From the NCBI RefSeq assembly GCF_900129645.1, contig NZ_FSQZ01000001.1:930001-994000 (forward strand): a DNA stretch of 64,000 bases, written 5' to 3'. This DNA comes from Acetomicrobium flavidum. GTDB taxonomy: Bacteria; Synergistota; Synergistia; Synergistales; Acetomicrobiaceae. Of this stretch, positions 60,847-64,000 are shown piece by piece (positions within the stretch are counted from its first letter, which is position 1; the number at the start of each line of letters is the position of its first letter). The position numbers and the translations under genes are program-made. The notes beneath the pieces were generated by a model that did no database searches, was not told where the DNA came from, and saw only the letters and a list, made by a program, of their open reading frames with translations.

Positions 60847-61312
60847 CTTCTTTCTCCGCCTCCAGTATCCTTGCAACGTCAGCGACGGACAGTTTGCCGT
60901 ATACCTTATCGCCGACCATCATGACGGGCGCCATGGCACAGCATCCAAGACAATTGACGGTCTCCAAAGTGAAGATGCCGTCCTTAGTGGTCTCGCCCGC
61001 CCTTATCTTTAACCTCTCGCTAATGGCGTTTAAGATCTGAGATCCTCCACGAAGATGACAGGCAGTTCCCTGGCAGACCTTTATAGTCTTTTCCCCCTTC
61101 GGAACCAGGCTCAAGACCTTATAAAAGGTTGCTACGGCAAATACCCTGCTTTCGGGAATCTCAAAATACTCGGCAACGGAACGCATTGCATCGGTAGGTA
61201 AATATCGAAACTTTTCTTGAACGTCTAAAAGCACTTGCAGCAAAAAACGTGGATTTTTTTCGTAGCGACATAAGATATCACTTATCGCTACGTCTGATGT
61301 AGCGCTTAACAC
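60821..61312 (-). CDS. NuoE-like thioredoxin-fold [2Fe-2S] subunit
   Basis: 163 residues: [32 protein letters not shown], and the four cluster Cys in [13 protein letters not shown] and [14 protein letters not shown]. Partner of the NuoF-like subunit. GTG at 61312 (VLSATSD) is chosen because AAGGGGG lies 8 bases upstream; the TTG at 61336 has none. First gene of the operon. Confidence 0.92.
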
Positions 61313-61364
61313 TGAAAATTCCCCCTTTTTCTCCAATCCCCTATAACAATCCCCTTGTTTGAGT

Positions 61365-61393
61365 ATAATAGCACTTTATTGGCGAAATGTGAA
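61365..61393 (-). promoter_or_regulatory. Promoter of the NuoEFG-AOR operon
   Basis: Minus strand TTCACA (61388-61393), 17 bp, TATTAT (61365-61370), overlapping a TATACT one step on. It lies about 55 bases before the first start. No other motif is seen between here and 61460. Confidence 0.55.
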
Positions 61394-61460
61394 GAGATCG
61401 TCAAAAAAATACATATCTTGCCATTAATAATATAATATATTCAAATTATTCTCCATAAGT

Positions 61461-62348
61461 TCATCTGCTTTCTCCAAGTGCAGCCAGGGCGATTCCGACA
61501 AGGACCAACAAACCGCCCAAAACAGTCACGGGCATTATCGCTTCCTTCAATATGAAATAAGCCAAGATAGGGCTTACCACTGGTTCGCCCAGTAAGGCTA
61601 TGGCCACAAAGCTCGCGGAGAAATATTTAAGAGACCAATTGTAGCTGCTGTGTCCGATAATTTGGGGAAAGACGGCAAGTCCCCAAAGACAGAGCCATGT
61701 CCTTGCAGGATAACCATGCAATGGATAACCTAAACCTATCACAATGGCAAAGAGTATAATTGCTGCGGTAGCGTAACATATGGTTATGTATGAAAGAAGC
61801 GACATCCTTTGCCTCAACCTGCGACCAAACAGGAGGTAAAAGGCTGCAGCCCAGCTTCCTGCGATCGCCAGCAAATCCCCTAGCAAGGCTTTCCCGCCAA
61901 GGGCAAAATCTCCTGCGCTTATTATGGCACTTCCTATGACGCTAAAGACCACTCCCAAAATTGACATCCTGGTCAGTCTATCGCTGCTCAGAAAAGGCGT
62001 GAGCAGAGCAACCCATATCGGATTCGTGTTGACCAGCACTACGCTGCTGGCAACGGTAGTATAATCAAGCGAAGAAATCCAGGCGGCAAAATGAAGGCTT
62101 AAAAAAGCACCTGAAGCAATGGCTATTTTGATATCGGCAAAGGAAAGCGACATTATTTCCTTCCTTGCAAACAATAAAGCTGCAGGTATCAAGATGAGGC
62201 TTGCCAATCCAACTCGATAAGCCGAAATCACCAAGGCGGGGGCGTCGGCAAGACGAATTATCGTAGCTCCCGTAGAGACGGCCACAACGCCTATGAGTAG
62301 GACAACTATCGGCAAAAACAGAGGCCTTTCTTCCGTTTCCCTTTTCAT
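61461..62348 (-). CDS. EamA/DMT-family transporter
   Basis: 295 residues, ten hydrophobic segments in two EamA halves (LPIVVLLIGVVAVSTGATIIR ... and GDLLAIAGSWAAAFYLLFGR ...; second-half marker LKYFSASFVAIALLGEPVVSPILAY). Typical of metabolite exporters; substrate unknown. ATG at 62348 (MKRETEERP) with GAGGAA upstream, TTG at 62357 alternative. Confidence 0.88.
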   Translation of the reverse strand: MKRETEERPLFLPIVVLLIGVVAVSTGATIIRLADAPALVISAYRVGLASLILIPAALLFARKEIMSLSFADIKIAIASGAFLSLHFAAWISSLDYTTVASSVVLVNTNPIWVALLTPFLSSDRLTRMSILGVVFSVIGSAIISAGDFALGGKALLGDLLAIAGSWAAAFYLLFGRRLRQRMSLLSYITICYATAAIILFAIVIGLGYPLHGYPARTWLCLWGLAVFPQIIGHSSYNWSLKYFSASFVAIALLGEPVVSPILAYFILKEAIMPVTVLGGLLVLVGIALAALGESR

Positions 62349-62480
62349 ATCGCGCAATTTCCTCGCCTGCCCCTGCGCTTTACGTAGGATAAATGGTATA
62401 CTTAATCAAGTATATGGTATTGTTAGTCATGCTTCAAGGCAACACGGCAAGACCGTCAATTCCCGGGGGGAAATCTGTAT

Positions 62481-64000
62481 ATGCATGAAGAAATTGACGC
62501 CAACTTCTTGGCCGACTTGTTCAATCGTATAGCCATATTGCTTGAGATAAAAGGCGAAGACAGATTTAAGATAAACGCCTACAGGCGAGTCGCTGAAAGC
62601 TTGGAAAAAGAGACCAGGGATATATTTGAGCTTTACAGGGAAGGAAAGCTCATGGAGATACCCGGTGTGGGTAAGGCCATTGCACAAAAGATCTCCGAAA
62701 TATTGGAGAGCGGCAAACTGGAATTTTATCAAAGGCTGACCTCAGAAATTCCCGAAAAGCTGATATATCTGCGTGAGGTCCCTGAGATGGGCCCGAAGCG
62801 CATTAAGACAGTCTGGGAAAAACTGGGCATAGATTCGGTAGATAAACTCGAGCAGGCGGCACGTCAGGGAAAGCTTCGGGATCTGCCTGGATTTGGGCCT
62901 AAGGTCGAACAAAAGATACTCGATGCCATCTTAGCGATCAAAGAAAGACGCCTGAACAGGAGGTTTCCTCTAGGAGAGGGATGGAAGTTATCCGAGCTAG
63001 TAACGGGCAGATTAAGCAGGTGTAATGGTGTCGTAATGTCGTCTCCTGCCGGTTCTCTTAGGCGCATGAAGGATACCATAGGCGACTTGGATATATTGGT
63101 CGCAGCCAAAACTGAAGCCGCGGACGAAGTTATAAGGGCATTTACCGAGTTGGACATGGTCGAAGAGGTTATGCTTTCCGGGCCAACCAAGACGAGCGTC
63201 AGGTTCAAGGACGACCTTCAGTGCGATTTGAGGATAGTCGAGCCATCGAGGTGGGGGACGGCCCTGCAGTATTTCACCGGTAGCCAGCAGCATAACGTAC
63301 TTTTAAGGGAAGTGGCGCTGAAAAATAACTTAAGCCTTAGCGAATATGCAATAACAGATAAGGCTAGCGGCAGGGAAATAGTTTGCGCAAGCGAGGAAGA
63401 GGTGTATAGAATACTTGGAATGAGCTGGATACCTCCTGAAATTAGGGAAGGCACCATCGAGATAAAGCTGGCGCTGAAAGACGGCCTTCCGCGGCTGGTG
63501 GAGCTAGGCGACATAAAAGGTGACCTGCAAATGCATTCGACTTACAGCGACGGGAGACGTTCAATAAGGGAGATGGCCGAAAAAGCCCTTCTACTAGGAC
63601 GAAGTTACATACTCGTCACAGATCACTCCCAAGGGTTGGGCGTCGCAAGGGGCTTAAGCATTGAAAGATTAAGGAACCAATGGCGCGAGATAGACAAACT
63701 GAACGAGGAATTCGAGGGCAAATTGGTCATACTCAAGGGCGCCGAGGTGGAAGTGAAGGCCGATGGAACGCTAGATTATCCCGATGATGTACTAGGGCAG
63801 CTCGACGTGGTCGTAGCATCAATCCATTCAAGCCTTAGACAGGACAAAGACCGCCTGACCGAGCGATATCTCAAAGCCGTAACACATCCATTGGTCCACA
63901 TTCTCGCCCATCCCACGGGGAGGCTTTTTGGCGTGCGCGAAGGGGCAAATGCCGATTGGGACATAATATTCAACGCAGCCGCCTCGTGTAAGACGTTTCT
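62481..64000 (+). CDS. polX: Family X DNA polymerase with PHP domain (PolX), 3' truncated by window edge
   Basis: The frame is open from ATG 62481 to the window end (506 residues of about 570). Helix-hairpin-helix 8-kDa region (LFNRIAILLEIKGEDRFKINAYR; IPGVGKAIAQKI; LPGFGPKVEQKIL), palm with GDLDILVA and the third Asp in DLQCDLRIVE, thumb with QYFTGSQQHNVLLREVALK, then the PHP domain beginning LQMHSTYSDGRR with DHSQGLGVARGL, GAEVEVK, SIHSSL and AHPTGRL. Gap-filling repair polymerase with 3'-5' exonuclease activity in the PHP domain (known of B. subtilis PolX). GGGGGG upstream. Confidence 0.92.
   Translation, partial: MHEEIDANFLADLFNRIAILLEIKGEDRFKINAYRRVAESLEKETRDIFELYREGKLMEIPGVGKAIAQKISEILESGKLEFYQRLTSEIPEKLIYLREVPEMGPKRIKTVWEKLGIDSVDKLEQAARQGKLRDLPGFGPKVEQKILDAILAIKERRLNRRFPLGEGWKLSELVTGRLSRCNGVVMSSPAGSLRRMKDTIGDLDILVAAKTEAADEVIRAFTELDMVEEVMLSGPTKTSVRFKDDLQCDLRIVEPSRWGTALQYFTGSQQHNVLLREVALKNNLSLSEYAITDKASGREIVCASEEEVYRILGMSWIPPEIREGTIEIKLALKDGLPRLVELGDIKGDLQMHSTYSDGRRSIREMAEKALLLGRSYILVTDHSQGLGVARGLSIERLRNQWREIDKLNEEFEGKLVILKGAEVEVKADGTLDYPDDVLGQLDVVVASIHSSLRQDKDRLTERYLKAVTHPLVHILAHPTGRLFGVREGANADWDIIFNAAASCKTF

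Overview
The window comes from an anaerobic, probably fermentative bacterium. It carries leucine dehydrogenase, a two-subunit glycine decarboxylase (GcvPA/GcvPB), pyruvate phosphate dikinase, tungsten/molybdenum aldehyde:ferredoxin oxidoreductases with NuoEFG-like partners, a rubrerythrin-like protein and a B12-dependent bacterial microcompartment (BMC). Strong AGGAGG-type ribosome sites with frequent GTG and TTG starts fit a Firmicutes-like or Synergistota genome. I favour Synergistota, perhaps near Acetomicrobium/Anaerobaculum, but this is inferred from gene content and protein flavour, not from a marker gene.

Layout. 1-5.4 kb: a truncated FecCD-type metal permease, a Fur-box-controlled operon of small NifX-like/DUF5320/MinD-ferredoxin genes in which three of four genes look broken, then fur with an ABC-2 exporter. 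5.5-12.1 kb: a minus-strand operon of an NAD-kinase-like protein, a YwlG-like protein, a B12/radical SAM protein, gcvPA and gcvPB. 12.3-28.6 kb: one continuous minus-strand BMC operon of 18 genes: pduU, pduV, pduA/J, pduB, pduCDE, pduG, pduH, a BMC-H with a charged tail, a second pduA/J, pduL, eutJ-like, pduM-like, a divergent BMC-like protein, pduN, pduO, pduP, pduS, pduT, gldA. That is 20 if the dehydratase subunits are counted separately. 28.7-32.4 kb: a PocR-domain histidine kinase, an AraC-type response regulator and a class II aldolase. 32.4-46.5 kb: mixed metabolism and transport, including leucine dehydrogenase, DUF362, GlpF, an M23 peptidase, an RlmI-like methyltransferase, LysA and ClC, plus three decayed loci (a Tm-1/PEP-hydrolase-like remnant, a frameshifted membrane protein and an aldehyde oxidoreductase with an in-frame amber codon). 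46.5-55.7 kb: MgsA, TrmO, PpdK, ferritin, homoserine dehydrogenase, a diguanylate cyclase and a CDF exporter. 55.8-61.3 kb: a NuoE-NuoF-NuoG'-ferredoxin-AOR operon. 61.4-64 kb: an EamA transporter and a truncated DNA polymerase X.

How the genes work together. The BMC encodes a complete propanediol/glycerol-type path: dehydratase (PduCDE), its reactivase (PduGH), cobalamin adenosylation (PduO) and electron supply (PduS, PduT), CoA-acylating aldehyde dehydrogenase (PduP) and phosphotransacylase (PduL). The usual PduQ alcohol dehydrogenase is absent and a GldA-type dehydrogenase sits in the terminal position. A lactaldehyde-forming type of aldolase lies upstream behind the sensor pair, and a GlpF channel 4.6 kb away could admit glycerol or propanediol. 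The PocR-type kinase/AraC regulator pair probably controls the locus. The AOR operon probably couples aldehyde/acid interconversion to NAD(H) and ferredoxin.

The second theme is gene decay. Six reading frames in the window look disrupted, by a nonsense codon, a frameshift or a deletion, against a background of otherwise intact genes. Single-base cases could be sequencing errors; the two deletion/fusion cases could not easily be.
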